Below, piece by piece: positions 26,551-34,072 of a stretch of 64,000 bases of DNA. The position numbers and the translations under genes are program-made. The first letter of the stretch is position 1. Each line of letters opens with the position of its first letter. This DNA is from JANQRA01 sp035762545 (GTDB lineage: Bacteria; Actinomycetota; Acidimicrobiia; Spongiisociales; ZC4RG35): positions 1-64,000 of the forward strand of contig DASTOM010000034.1 of assembly GCA_035762545.1 (NCBI GenBank), given 5' to 3'. The notes below the pieces were generated by a model. The model did no database searches, had not been told where the DNA came from, and saw only the letters and a program-made list of their open reading frames with translations.

Positions 26551-28374
26551 TTGCGAGAACGCACCCTTCGAACAATTGGAGCATCGGTCGTCCTGGTCGG
26601 CGTGGCGATCGCTGCTTGGGCGCAATCGGTCGATGACTCCGGTGCAATGCCCGCGGAACTGGTCGCCGCCGAACCGTCCACCAGCGAGGCCGGGGCCGGG
26701 TCGAGGCTCGCCGCGGCCCCGTCGGCATCTGCGCCCGAGCCCTTTGTCTACCGGGTCGGAGTGCTCTCATCGGTCACGACCGACAACTTCTGGTCGTACT
26801 ACGGAGCCGAACCGTCGGTGTGGAACTCGTACATCCTCGGCCCCACCAAGCCGGCGCTCTACTCACTGGATCCTGCCACGGGTGGTCTGCAGCCGGAACT
26901 GATCCGCTCCGACAACGACCCAACCTGGAATGAGGATGGCTGGCGGGTGCGAATCGATCTCGCAGAAGGTTTCAAATGGAGCGATGGACGGCCCATCACC
27001 GCACACGACTTCGTCTACACGTTCGAAACCGTCCGCGCCCTCGGGCTGGGTGGAAGCTGGGCCGACGCCTATCCGGCAGCCATCGAGTCTGTCCATGCCG
27101 AAGGTGACTATCAACTGCGCATAGAGTTCACCGAGCGCCCAAACCTTCGTGTCTGGCCGCACGGTGTGGGATTGGCGCCCGTCATGGCCAGACACGTCTG
27201 GTCGGAGGTAACCGTTGACATCACCAGCTCCGAGCTCTACGGGATGAGTGGCTCGGACGACGTCAGCGGAGGGCCGCTGCACCTCGTCGCAGCCTCGGCC
27301 AGCCTGGCGGTGAGCAACGCCAACCCCGGGTACCCCGGACCCGGTGGGCCCGACATCGTCGAATACCACGTCTATCCCGACGACCAGGCCTTGGTGACGG
27401 CGGTCTCGGCCGGTGAGATCGATTCAGTGCTGACGCCTCAGGGAATCGCGCCGGACACCATCGCCCGTCTCGAGGGCAACGACCCGGTCACGGTTGTCGC
27501 CAATCAGGCCCATGGCATCAGATACCTCGGCTTCAACCTGCAGAGAGCACCCATGTCGGATCATGCCTTCCGGTCCGCAGTGGCTCTGTTGATCGACCGC
27601 CAGGCCCTTGCCGGCGATGCCGGTGGTGCTGCATCGCCAGCTTGGACGTTCGTCTCCAACGCCAACACCAGATGGTTCGATCCGGTGCAGGCGGAGGCCA
27701 CCGAAGCCCTCTACGACGGGGAGATTTCGACCAGGTTGGCGTCTGCCCTCGACGGGCTGCGCGCAGCCGGGTACGAGTGGGCGGTCGAGCCGAGCGTCGA
27801 TGCAGCCGGGAGTCTGGTGGCCGGAGCCGGGCTGACCATCGACGGCCAGACGCCCCAGCCGCTGACGATCCTCACCCCGGGCGATGAGTACGACCCGGCG
27901 CGCCCCCGGTATGTCGAGAACATCGCCGAGGTTCTCCGAGTCCTCGGCTTCGACACTCGCCCGGTTGCCACCGATTTCGACAGCGTCGTCGACCTGGCCT
28001 TCGAGGCCGACGACGCTGGCAACCGTCATTACGACATGTACTTGTTGGGATGGACGTTGGGCAGCCCGGATCTCCCCGAGTTCTACCGGCCGTTCTTCGC
28101 CAGTGGGGGAGCGATGAACAACACCGGGTACTCGAGCTCGGCGTTCGATCGAGCACTGGCCCGATTCGAGTCCGCGTACACCCTCGACGAGGCGCGGGAT
28201 GCCGTTTGGGCGATGGAGCAGACCCTCGCCACGGACCTTCCCTATCTCCTCCTGTACAACTCGCAGCTGACCGAGGTCTACCGGTCCGACCGAGTGTCGT
28301 TTGGAGTCAATGAGAGCCTGGGCGGGATCCAGGGCCGTCTGGGTGGAATCGGGGACGTCCAACCGGCCGACTGA
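26551..28374 (+). CDS. ABC transporter substrate-binding protein, family 5 (peptide/nickel type)
   Basis: A 607-aa exported solute-binding protein. The N-terminus RERTLRTIGASVVLVGVAIA and the AWA-Q cut site form a signal peptide without a lipobox. The mature part has the family 5 features, such as WRVRIDLAEGFKWSDGRPI followed by TAHDFVYTFE, and a C-terminal region with DLPEFYRPFF. I chose TTG 26551 because GGGAGG stands 5 bases before it; GTG 26536 would add five residues. No permease or ATPase gene is next to it, so its partners lie elsewhere. Confidence 0.82.
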   Translation: MRERTLRTIGASVVLVGVAIAAWAQSVDDSGAMPAELVAAEPSTSEAGAGSRLAAAPSASAPEPFVYRVGVLSSVTTDNFWSYYGAEPSVWNSYILGPTKPALYSLDPATGGLQPELIRSDNDPTWNEDGWRVRIDLAEGFKWSDGRPITAHDFVYTFETVRALGLGGSWADAYPAAIESVHAEGDYQLRIEFTERPNLRVWPHGVGLAPVMARHVWSEVTVDITSSELYGMSGSDDVSGGPLHLVAASASLAVSNANPGYPGPGGPDIVEYHVYPDDQALVTAVSAGEIDSVLTPQGIAPDTIARLEGNDPVTVVANQAHGIRYLGFNLQRAPMSDHAFRSAVALLIDRQALAGDAGGAASPAWTFVSNANTRWFDPVQAEATEALYDGEISTRLASALDGLRAAGYEWAVEPSVDAAGSLVAGAGLTIDGQTPQPLTILTPGDEYDPARPRYVENIAEVLRVLGFDTRPVATDFDSVVDLAFEADDAGNRHYDMYLLGWTLGSPDLPEFYRPFFASGGAMNNTGYSSSAFDRALARFESAYTLDEARDAVWAMEQTLATDLPYLLLYNSQLTEVYRSDRVSFGVNESLGGIQGRLGGIGDVQPAD

Positions 28375-28391
28375 CCGTTTACGCTCCCGGC

Positions 28392-28991
28392 GTGACCACA
28401 GAACAGGTCTCCGACCGCATCCTCACCATCCCCAACGTGGTCTCATTCATCCGGTTGGCGGCGATCCCCGTCTTCTGGTGGCTCCTGTTCGGAGCCGACG
28501 AGGTTGCGGCGGCGACGATCCTCTTCGCCCTCATCGCCACCACCGACTGGATCGACGGCTATCTGGCCAGACGTCTCGGCCAGGTCAGCAAGCTCGGCAA
28601 GAACCTCGACCCGATTGCCGACCGTCTGATGATCGCCTCGGCCGTCGTGGCCGGTCTCATCGCCGGGATCATCCCGCCGGCTATCGGATGGACCCTCATC
28701 GTCAGAGAGCTGTACATGGCGGCGGTCACCCTCGTCCTGTTCGTCCGCAAGGCCGGCATGCTCGAAGTCCGTTGGCTGGGCAAGGTGGCGACGTTCATGG
28801 TCTACACGTCGATCGGTTGGTTCTACTTCGCCGCCATCCCGATCCTCGAGGTGATTCTCATCCCCGCCGCCTGGATAGTCGGAGTGGCCGGGCTCGGGCT
28901 CTACTGGGTGACGGCGTTCCAATACACGCGTGACGCCCGACGCGCGCTGGCGGCGGTAGGATCGCCGTCTGTCCCCGAGGAGAGTGGATGA
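28392..28991 (+). CDS. pgsA: CDP-alcohol phosphatidyltransferase (PgsA-like)
   Basis: A 199-aa membrane enzyme with the complete CDP-alcohol phosphotransferase motif D-x2-DG-x2-AR-x8-G-x3-D-x3-D: Asp52, Asp55, Arg60, Gly69, Asp73 and Asp77. It has about six membrane helices. The most likely activity is phosphatidylglycerophosphate synthase, using glycerol 3-phosphate; other head groups such as inositol phosphate are possible and are not excluded. The start is GTG. The stop overlaps the gcvH ATG by 4 bases. Confidence 0.82.
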   Translation: MTTEQVSDRILTIPNVVSFIRLAAIPVFWWLLFGADEVAAATILFALIATTDWIDGYLARRLGQVSKLGKNLDPIADRLMIASAVVAGLIAGIIPPAIGWTLIVRELYMAAVTLVLFVRKAGMLEVRWLGKVATFMVYTSIGWFYFAAIPILEVILIPAAWIVGVAGLGLYWVTAFQYTRDARRALAAVGSPSVPEESG

Positions 28992-29368
28992 ACACACCCG
29001 AAGAGCTGATGTACACCGACGAACACGAGTGGATCAAGAGAGTCGGGGACACCAGGGTGCGGATCGGGATCACTGACTACGCCCAGGATCAGTTGGGAGA
29101 CGTTGTCTTCGTCGAGCTACCGGAGACCGGGAAGGCCGTCGCCAAGAACGACCTGGTGGTGGAGATCGAGAGCACCAAGTCGGTTGGGGAGGTCTACGCC
29201 CCATTCTCCGGGACGGTGGGAGCCGTCAACTCCGACGTCGCCGAATCACCCGAACTGGTCAACACCAGCCCCTATGAGGGCGGGTGGCTCATCGAGATCG
29301 ATTTGGGTGCGGAATTCTCTTCGGAAGGGCTCCTGGACGCGGCCGCCTACAGGGATTTGACCGAGTAA
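28988..29368 (+). CDS. gcvH: Glycine cleavage system H protein
   Basis: A 126-aa lipoyl carrier of the glycine cleavage system. It begins with the typical MYTDEHEWIKRVGD region, and the lipoylated lysine is Lys64 in EIESTKSVGEVY. It shuttles the aminomethyl group between GcvP, GcvT and the lipoamide dehydrogenase. The T protein lies 7 kb downstream; GcvP is not in the window. GarA-type FHA and FtsR-type genes follow, as in mycobacteria. Confidence 0.94.
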   Translation: MNTPEELMYTDEHEWIKRVGDTRVRIGITDYAQDQLGDVVFVELPETGKAVAKNDLVVEIESTKSVGEVYAPFSGTVGAVNSDVAESPELVNTSPYEGGWLIEIDLGAEFSSEGLLDAAAYRDLTE

Positions 29369-29402
29369 GCCCTCGGCCATTCGAAACGCTGTAGGGCCGA
29401 TG

Positions 29403-29423
29403 CCTCTCGCCGTGCTCGAGAGG
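29403..29423 (+). terminator. Hairpin after gcvH
   Basis: CCTCTCG and CGAGAGG form a perfect 7-bp stem with a 7-base loop, 34 bases after the gcvH stop. No T-run follows, so termination strength is uncertain. The 156-base gap also contains the promoter of the next gene. Confidence 0.45.
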
Positions 29424-29509
29424 TAGGGAGTCTTCTGCGAAAACCCCTATCCGTCCAAGTACGGACCCGCCCGCACGGCATTAGGAAAGGTTCTTTCGAT
29501 CTGGGGCCC

Positions 29510-29515
29510 TAAGAT
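29510..29515 (+). promoter_or_regulatory. Candidate -10 element of the FHA gene (TAAGAT)
   Basis: TAAGAT stands 9 bases before the ATG at 29525, so the transcript would have almost no leader, which is common in actinomycetes. No clear -35 hexamer is seen. It would start the FHA-MerR-dacB-hpt transcript. Confidence 0.4.
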
Positions 29516-29524
29516 TCGGTCACG

Positions 29525-29965
29525 ATGTCGCAGACTGAGGGAACCGACCCTATCGAACCCAAACCTGAAGTAGAGGTCGAGACCGACCCGACGGTGGTCT
29601 ATGTGCCCATCGCTGATCGGGCCGAGCACCCGCTCAGCCCTGATGAAGCGGCCAATGTCGAGGGTTTGTCCGGGTTCGCCATCGTCGTCGAGAAGGGCCC
29701 CCGCACGGGGATGACGTTCATGTTGCGAGAGGGGAACACGACGGTCGGTCGCCACCCGGAGAGCGATATCTTCCTGAACGATGTGACGGTTTCCCGTCAC
29801 CATTGTCGCTTCGTCACCAAAGGTGACGTCCTCACGGTCGAGGACAGCGGCTCGACCAACGGCACATACCTCAACGACGAACGGGTCGACAGCGCCGTTC
29901 TGAAGGCCGGCGACGAGGTTCTCGTCGGGCGGTTCCATTTCGTGGTCGCCCACGGTGATGCCTGA
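29525..29965 (+). CDS. garA: FHA-domain protein, GarA/OdhI-like
   Basis: A 146-aa protein with a variable N-terminal arm (residues 1-50) and a C-terminal forkhead-associated domain containing GRHPESDIFLNDVTVSRHHC and GSTNGTYLN. In mycobacteria and corynebacteria this protein is phosphorylated on an N-terminal ETT-V motif and controls 2-oxoglutarate dehydrogenase and glutamate metabolism. Here the matching part reads VETDPTVVYV, so the second Thr of the known motif is not in place, though a nearby Thr remains. Position after gcvH and before the MerR gene is the same as in mycobacteria. Confidence 0.85.
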   Translation: MSQTEGTDPIEPKPEVEVETDPTVVYVPIADRAEHPLSPDEAANVEGLSGFAIVVEKGPRTGMTFMLREGNTTVGRHPESDIFLNDVTVSRHHCRFVTKGDVLTVEDSGSTNGTYLNDERVDSAVLKAGDEVLVGRFHFVVAHGDA

Positions 29966-30635
29966 CGGGAGCCGTTTGAGCATCGGGGAGGTGATCAACC
30001 TCCTCCGGGATGACTTCCCCGACGTATCCGTTTCCAAGATCAGGTTCCTGGAGAGCCAGGGGCTGATCGAGCCGGATCGATCCGGTAGTGGGTACCGGCA
30101 GTTCGACACCACCGACGTCGCTCGTCTTCGTTTCATCCTCCAACAACAGCGTGACCATTTTCTGCCACTGAAGGTCATCAAGTCGAAGCTGACGCTCTGG
30201 GAGCGGGGCGAGGAGCCTGGTGGCGATCCGGACGCCCCGTCCATGGACCTCGGGGGCGACGGTGAGCCGCTCGACAGGGCGGAACTGCTCAAGAGATCGA
30301 AGCTCACAGAAGGTGAACTAAGCGCTCTGATCGACGTAGGCTTGATCCGTCCTATCCAGGACTCGGTGGTGTTCTCCCCGGAAGCGGGGGTCGTCGCCAT
30401 GGAAGCCAAGCGGCTCATGGACCACGGTCTGGAGGCGCGACATCTGAGAACCGTGAAGCTCTCGTCCGAGCGGGAGGCCGATCTGCTCAAGCAGTTGGTC
30501 GGTCCCCTCCTCAAGGCATCGAATCCCGAGGCCAGGGCGAGGGCGAAAGACGTACTCGAGTCGAGCTCGGACTCTGTCCAGGCCATGCACAGGGCCCTGT
30601 TGTCATCTGAACTGAGCCAATACCTGAAGACATGA
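29958..30635 (+). CDS. MerR-family regulator, FtsR / Rv1828-like
   Basis: A 225-aa protein with an N-terminal MerR winged HTH (about residues 6-75: LSIGEVINLLRDDFPDVSVS and IRFLESQGLIEP), an atypical linker and a C-terminal helical domain. It resembles FtsR of Corynebacterium, which activates ftsZ, and Rv1828. The ATG at 29958 overlaps the FHA gene by 8 bases, with GTG 29955 as an alternative. It lacks cysteines for metal sensing. The role in division is inferred from the family. Confidence 0.82.
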   Translation: MPDGSRLSIGEVINLLRDDFPDVSVSKIRFLESQGLIEPDRSGSGYRQFDTTDVARLRFILQQQRDHFLPLKVIKSKLTLWERGEEPGGDPDAPSMDLGGDGEPLDRAELLKRSKLTEGELSALIDVGLIRPIQDSVVFSPEAGVVAMEAKRLMDHGLEARHLRTVKLSSEREADLLKQLVGPLLKASNPEARARAKDVLESSSDSVQAMHRALLSSELSQYLKT

Positions 30636-31768
30636 AGAGACTCGCATCGTCGGCCGCTCTGGCCACCGTGTTGATCTTCGCCATGGCGATTCCCGCACTG
30701 GCGGCTCCTCTCGTGTTCCCGCTGCGCGACCAGGACGGGTTTCCGCTGGACAGCAGTCCGCCAAGCGTCACTGCTTCGTCATGGATCCTCTACGACGAGT
30801 CCAGTGATCAGATCCTGGCCGAGTGGGACGCGGACACCCCCAAACCCATGGCTTCGATCACCAAGATCATGACAGTCCTCCTGGCACTCGAGAATGGCAG
30901 CCCGTCCGATGAGGTCGTGGTCTCCGCGACGGCGGCGGGCCAGGGAGGACAGGAGATCGGCCTGGTCGCCGGGGAAACGGTCACCCTCGGAGCTCTCGTC
31001 AGGGCGGCGATGGTCCGATCGGGCAACGACTCCGCGGCCGCGATCGCAGAGCACATCGGCGGGTCGGTCGAGGGTTTCGTGGACATGATGAACGAGCGGG
31101 CAGCCGAACTCGGAATGACCAATACCCATTTCGTCAATCCGCACGGCCTCGATGCCAGCGGCCACTACTCGAGCGCACGGGACATGCTCATCGTGTCCCG
31201 TCAGGCGATGGCCATCCCGGAGTTCGAAGAGCTGGCCAAGGCGCGGATGTTGGTCTTCCCCGACAGTCCGGATGGGTCCATCCGAAGCGCCTCGAATACC
31301 AACCGAATACTCAACTCCTATGAGGGCGTCATCGGGGTGAAGACCGGCGAGACGCCCAATGCCGGGCTCACCTATGTCGGCGCCGTCGAGCGAGAAGGCC
31401 GGAGACTGTTCGCCGTGATCTTTCAGTCTGTCGGGCGTCGTGCTCATTTCAGCGATGCGATCCAGCTGTACGACTGGGCCTTCGACGAGTTGAGGATCCA
31501 GGGACTGCTCACCGCTGGTGTCCCCTACGAGTCAGTCATGGCAGGTGCCGGCCCCTCGCCGCTGGTCATGGAGGCCGACGTCGAGACCACTCTCCACACC
31601 GCTTCACAGGGACTCACCAGCGATCCGCCAAGACCGCCCGGGGCCGACGAAGCGCCGGAGCCGATATCGCCAGTCGACATCACCCGCCAGCCTGACCCGG
31701 CGCCCGATTCGGTCCTGACCACGATCACCTACTGGTTTGGGCTCGTCACGGGTGCCCTCGGTGGCTGA
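30632..31768 (+). CDS. dacB: D-alanyl-D-alanine carboxypeptidase (PBP5 type)
   Basis: A 378-aa exported serine peptidase that trims peptidoglycan stem peptides. A signal peptide ends near ALA (residues 22-25). The penicillin-binding motifs are SxxK (Ser75, Lys78), SGN (130-132) and KTG (237-239). A C-terminal proline-rich stretch leads into a short hydrophobic end, TTITYWFGLVTGALGG, that may anchor the protein. The gene overlaps the MerR gene by 4 bases and the hpt gene by 8. Confidence 0.9.
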   Translation: MKRLASSAALATVLIFAMAIPALAAPLVFPLRDQDGFPLDSSPPSVTASSWILYDESSDQILAEWDADTPKPMASITKIMTVLLALENGSPSDEVVVSATAAGQGGQEIGLVAGETVTLGALVRAAMVRSGNDSAAAIAEHIGGSVEGFVDMMNERAAELGMTNTHFVNPHGLDASGHYSSARDMLIVSRQAMAIPEFEELAKARMLVFPDSPDGSIRSASNTNRILNSYEGVIGVKTGETPNAGLTYVGAVEREGRRLFAVIFQSVGRRAHFSDAIQLYDWAFDELRIQGLLTAGVPYESVMAGAGPSPLVMEADVETTLHTASQGLTSDPPRPPGADEAPEPISPVDITRQPDPAPDSVLTTITYWFGLVTGALGG

Positions 31769-32324
31769 GGTCGGAAAGCTCGCCCTCCCCGAAGACGAGA
31801 TCCGGTCCAGGGTCGCCGAGCTCGGCCAGGCGATCTCATACGACTATGAGGGTCGTGACCCGCTGTTCCTAGTGATGCTCAACGGGTCGGTTCCGTTCGG
31901 AGCCGACCTGGTGCGCTCGGTCGAGATCAACGCAGAGATCGACTTCCTCGGTCTCAACCGGTTTGGTGAGGGTGGTCGGATCGGGATCACTCTCGACACC
32001 TCCACGCCCCTGTTCGACCGACATGTGGTGATCGTCGAGGACATCATCGACACCGGTCTCACCTTGACGACACTGCGCAAGATGATTCTCGACCGCGGGG
32101 CCGCATCGGTCTCGACTGCCGCACTCCTCGACAAGAGCAGGAGAAGGTTGGCAGAAGTCCCGTTGGAGTACCGCGGTTTCGAGGTCGGTGACGAGTTCCT
32201 CCTCGGCTACGGCCTCGACTGGCAGGGCCTGTACCGCAACCTTCGCTCCATCTGGGTGGTTCTCGACATGGAGGCCCTGGTCGCGTATCCGAAAGCGCTT
32301 CACACCCAACTCGGGAACTCCTGA
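31761..32324 (+). CDS. hpt: Hypoxanthine phosphoribosyltransferase
   Basis: A 187-aa purine salvage enzyme forming IMP or GMP from PRPP. The PRPP-binding loop is VVIVEDIIDTGLTL; the flexible loop and the C-terminal YGLDWQGLYRNL are also typical. The start is GTG 31761, within the last codons of the carboxypeptidase gene; GTG 31752 is an alternative. In mycobacteria hpt lies next to tilS and ftsH, so this location differs. Confidence 0.92.
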   Translation: MAEVGKLALPEDEIRSRVAELGQAISYDYEGRDPLFLVMLNGSVPFGADLVRSVEINAEIDFLGLNRFGEGGRIGITLDTSTPLFDRHVVIVEDIIDTGLTLTTLRKMILDRGAASVSTAALLDKSRRRLAEVPLEYRGFEVGDEFLLGYGLDWQGLYRNLRSIWVVLDMEALVAYPKALHTQLGNS

Positions 32325-32371
32325 CGCCCCATCCAGGCTTCGCCGATTCCATCCGGTGATAACCTCGAAAC

Positions 32372-32881
32372 ATGACCGGCGAAGGATCTCCGATCCCAAT
32401 GGAGGTGGTTGGTGTGAGGGTCGAGTTGCCCTCGAATCAACCGATCGTGCTGCTTCGGGAGGAGGGTGGCAGCCGATATCTCCCAATCTGGATCGGAGCC
32501 AATGAGGCAACAGCTATCGCCACCGCGATGGAGGGCGTGCAGCCGCCTCGCCCCCTCACTCACGATTTGATGAGGTCTGTACTCGACGCCGTCGGCGCTC
32601 TCGCCGTCCGGGTCGTCATCACCGAGATGCGGGACTCGGTCTTCTTCGCCGACCTCACCATCGATGCATCGGGCGAAGAGGTCAAGGTGTCGTCACGTCC
32701 CTCCGACGCCATCGCTCTGGCTGTCCGCACCGGCACACCCGTGTTCGCGGCGCCAGCGGTTCTCGACGAGGCGGCAGTCCACTTCGAGGAAGACGACGAG
32801 GAGGAAGAGGTAGCCCGCTTCCGTGAATTCCTCGAAGAGGCAACCGTCGAGGACTTCCTCGGGGGCGAACAGAACCAGTGA
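32372..32881 (+). CDS. Bifunctional nuclease (BFN/DUF151) family protein
   Basis: A 169-aa protein with the BFN domain (DUF151): VVGVRVELPSNQPIVLLRE at the N-terminus, YLPIWIGANEATAIA, and SSRPSDAIALAVRTGTPVF. A very acidic tail follows. Plant members have RNase and DNase activity; the bacterial function is not established. It is the counterpart of Rv1829, which in mycobacteria stands between the two MerR-like genes, and here that relation is kept with insertions. Confidence 0.85.
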   Translation: MTGEGSPIPMEVVGVRVELPSNQPIVLLREEGGSRYLPIWIGANEATAIATAMEGVQPPRPLTHDLMRSVLDAVGALAVRVVITEMRDSVFFADLTIDASGEEVKVSSRPSDAIALAVRTGTPVFAAPAVLDEAAVHFEEDDEEEEVARFREFLEEATVEDFLGGEQNQ

Positions 32882-32891
32882 CGGCTCTCAC

Positions 32892-33887
32892 TTGAACCCA
32901 GGACGACAGGTCGTCTACGGGATAGGCCTGCTCTCCATGGTGATAGTGGTGGGGACTATCGGGTATGTGCTCATCGCGGGCGTCCCGGTCTTCGACGCCC
33001 TGTACATGGTGGTCATCACCGTCAGCACGGTGGGTTTCCAACAGGAGTTTCCGCTCTCGATGACGGGGCGGATTTGGACGATGGCCATCATCGCGATGGG
33101 GATCGGGGCCGCTCTCTACACTGCCGTCTCGTCTTTCGAGTACGTGATCGAGCTCGGCGGGACCCGCCGGAGGAGGAAGATGCACCGCGAAATCTCACGA
33201 ATGTCCGGGCATGTCATCGTGTGCGGATTCGGTCGGGTCGGGCGCGGGACCTGGTCGACACTGCACGACCGAGATGTCGAGGTCGTCGTGATCGAGGCGG
33301 ACGGCGGGAGGGTCGAAGCCGCACGAGCGACAGGCGCCATGGTCATCCAGGGCGATGCCACCCACAACGACGTTCTCGATCTCGCCGGAATCCATTCGGC
33401 GACGGCTCTGATTGCGTGCGTCGCAGACGACTCCGACAACCTCGTCATTGCCCTCTCTGCGAAGTCGATGCGACCCGAGCTTCGGGTCATCTGTCGCGCC
33501 ACTGAGGCGGAGTCGGAACGCAAGCTGAGGCTGGCCGGTGCAGATGCCGTCGTCGCACCTCAGGCCGTTGGAGCCGAGAGGTTGGCGATGATGGCCCTCC
33601 AGCCCGAACTTGCCCAGATCTTCGACATCATGGTTGACGGCGATGCGGTGGAGTTCCGCGTGGAGGAGCTCGACATCACGGAAGGGTGCCCGGTGGCGGG
33701 CAAGACGATTCGAGACTCGGGCATCCGCCAGGAGACGGGCGCGTTGATTCTCGCGGTCGAGGGGAGCGATGCCCCGGTTGTGAACCCGGGGCCCGACGTG
33801 GTGCTTCGGGCAGGAGAGCGTCTCGTGGTCGTCGGAACCAAAGACCAGGTCGATCGCGCCTCCCAACTCCTACGCGCCAGTCGCTGA
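32892..33887 (+). CDS. Ion channel fused to TrkA-N and TrkA-C domains (putative K+ channel)
   Basis: A 331-aa protein with two membrane helices and a pore loop (residues 8-85), a RCK/TrkA-N Rossmann domain (IVCGFGRVGRGTW) and a TrkA-C domain (EGCPVAGKTIRDSGI). The filter reads TVSTVGFQQ, so the usual TVGYG(D/E) is changed to TVGF-QQ. It is expected to be a ligand-gated potassium channel. The only in-frame start past the BFN stop is TTG 32892; an earlier GTG at 32823 would overlap the BFN gene. Start confidence is moderate. Confidence 0.78.
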   Translation: MNPGRQVVYGIGLLSMVIVVGTIGYVLIAGVPVFDALYMVVITVSTVGFQQEFPLSMTGRIWTMAIIAMGIGAALYTAVSSFEYVIELGGTRRRRKMHREISRMSGHVIVCGFGRVGRGTWSTLHDRDVEVVVIEADGGRVEAARATGAMVIQGDATHNDVLDLAGIHSATALIACVADDSDNLVIALSAKSMRPELRVICRATEAESERKLRLAGADAVVAPQAVGAERLAMMALQPELAQIFDIMVDGDAVEFRVEELDITEGCPVAGKTIRDSGIRQETGALILAVEGSDAPVVNPGPDVVLRAGERLVVVGTKDQVDRASQLLRASR

Positions 33888-33895
33888 AAGCGAAG

Positions 33896-33925
33896 AGTCC
33901 CGACTTCGGTCGGGGCGTTTCTGGT
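33896..33925. terminator. Bidirectional terminator between the channel and LPXTG genes
   Basis: CCCGAC (33899-33904), loop TTCG, GTCGGG (33909-33914) followed by GCGTTT on the plus strand. On the minus strand the same stem is followed by ACTCTTCGCTTTC. It lies 8 bases after the channel stop and can end both converging transcripts. Confidence 0.8.
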
Positions 33926-33926
33926 T

Positions 33927-34040
33927 TGCGCTGCACAGGTCATCTGAAACGTCGTCTTGTGCAGTCCAGACGAAACGCCGGTCGGTACTTCCTTCGTCTG
34001 CGATGCGGTCGTCGCCCGAAACGTCGCCGTGTGCAGCGCA
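33927..34040. other. Nested inverted repeat, possible structured RNA, downstream of the LPXTG gene
   Basis: TGCGCTGCACA (33927-33937) pairs perfectly with TGTGCAGCGCA (34030-34040). Inside it, CAGACGAA (33967-33974) pairs with TTCGTCTG (33993-34000). Between the stems both arms carry GAAACGTCG as a direct repeat. On the minus strand it would be in the 3' untranslated part of the LPXTG mRNA. I do not recognise a known RNA class. A degraded coding sequence is possible. Confidence 0.45.
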
Positions 34041-34050
34041 GCCGAGGAGA
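34005..34050 (+). repeat. Left copy of a 45-base diverged repeat flanking the LPXTG gene
   Basis: This segment aligns with 35461-35505: 36 of 45 aligned bases agree with one single-base gap, and eight of the nine differences are transitions. The core GTCGTCGCC and CGAGGAG are shared. The copies lie either side of the LPXTG gene in the same orientation. Counted by eye; codon-like GC bias could raise the match by chance. Confidence 0.4.
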
Positions 34051-34072
34051 GTCTGTCGTCAGCGGGCCCGAA

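Noticed and set aside
33927..34040. Match to c-di-GMP, cobalamin or ydaO riboswitches
   Set aside because: I compared the visible segments with remembered core motifs of these classes and found no match; the location is also 3' of genes.
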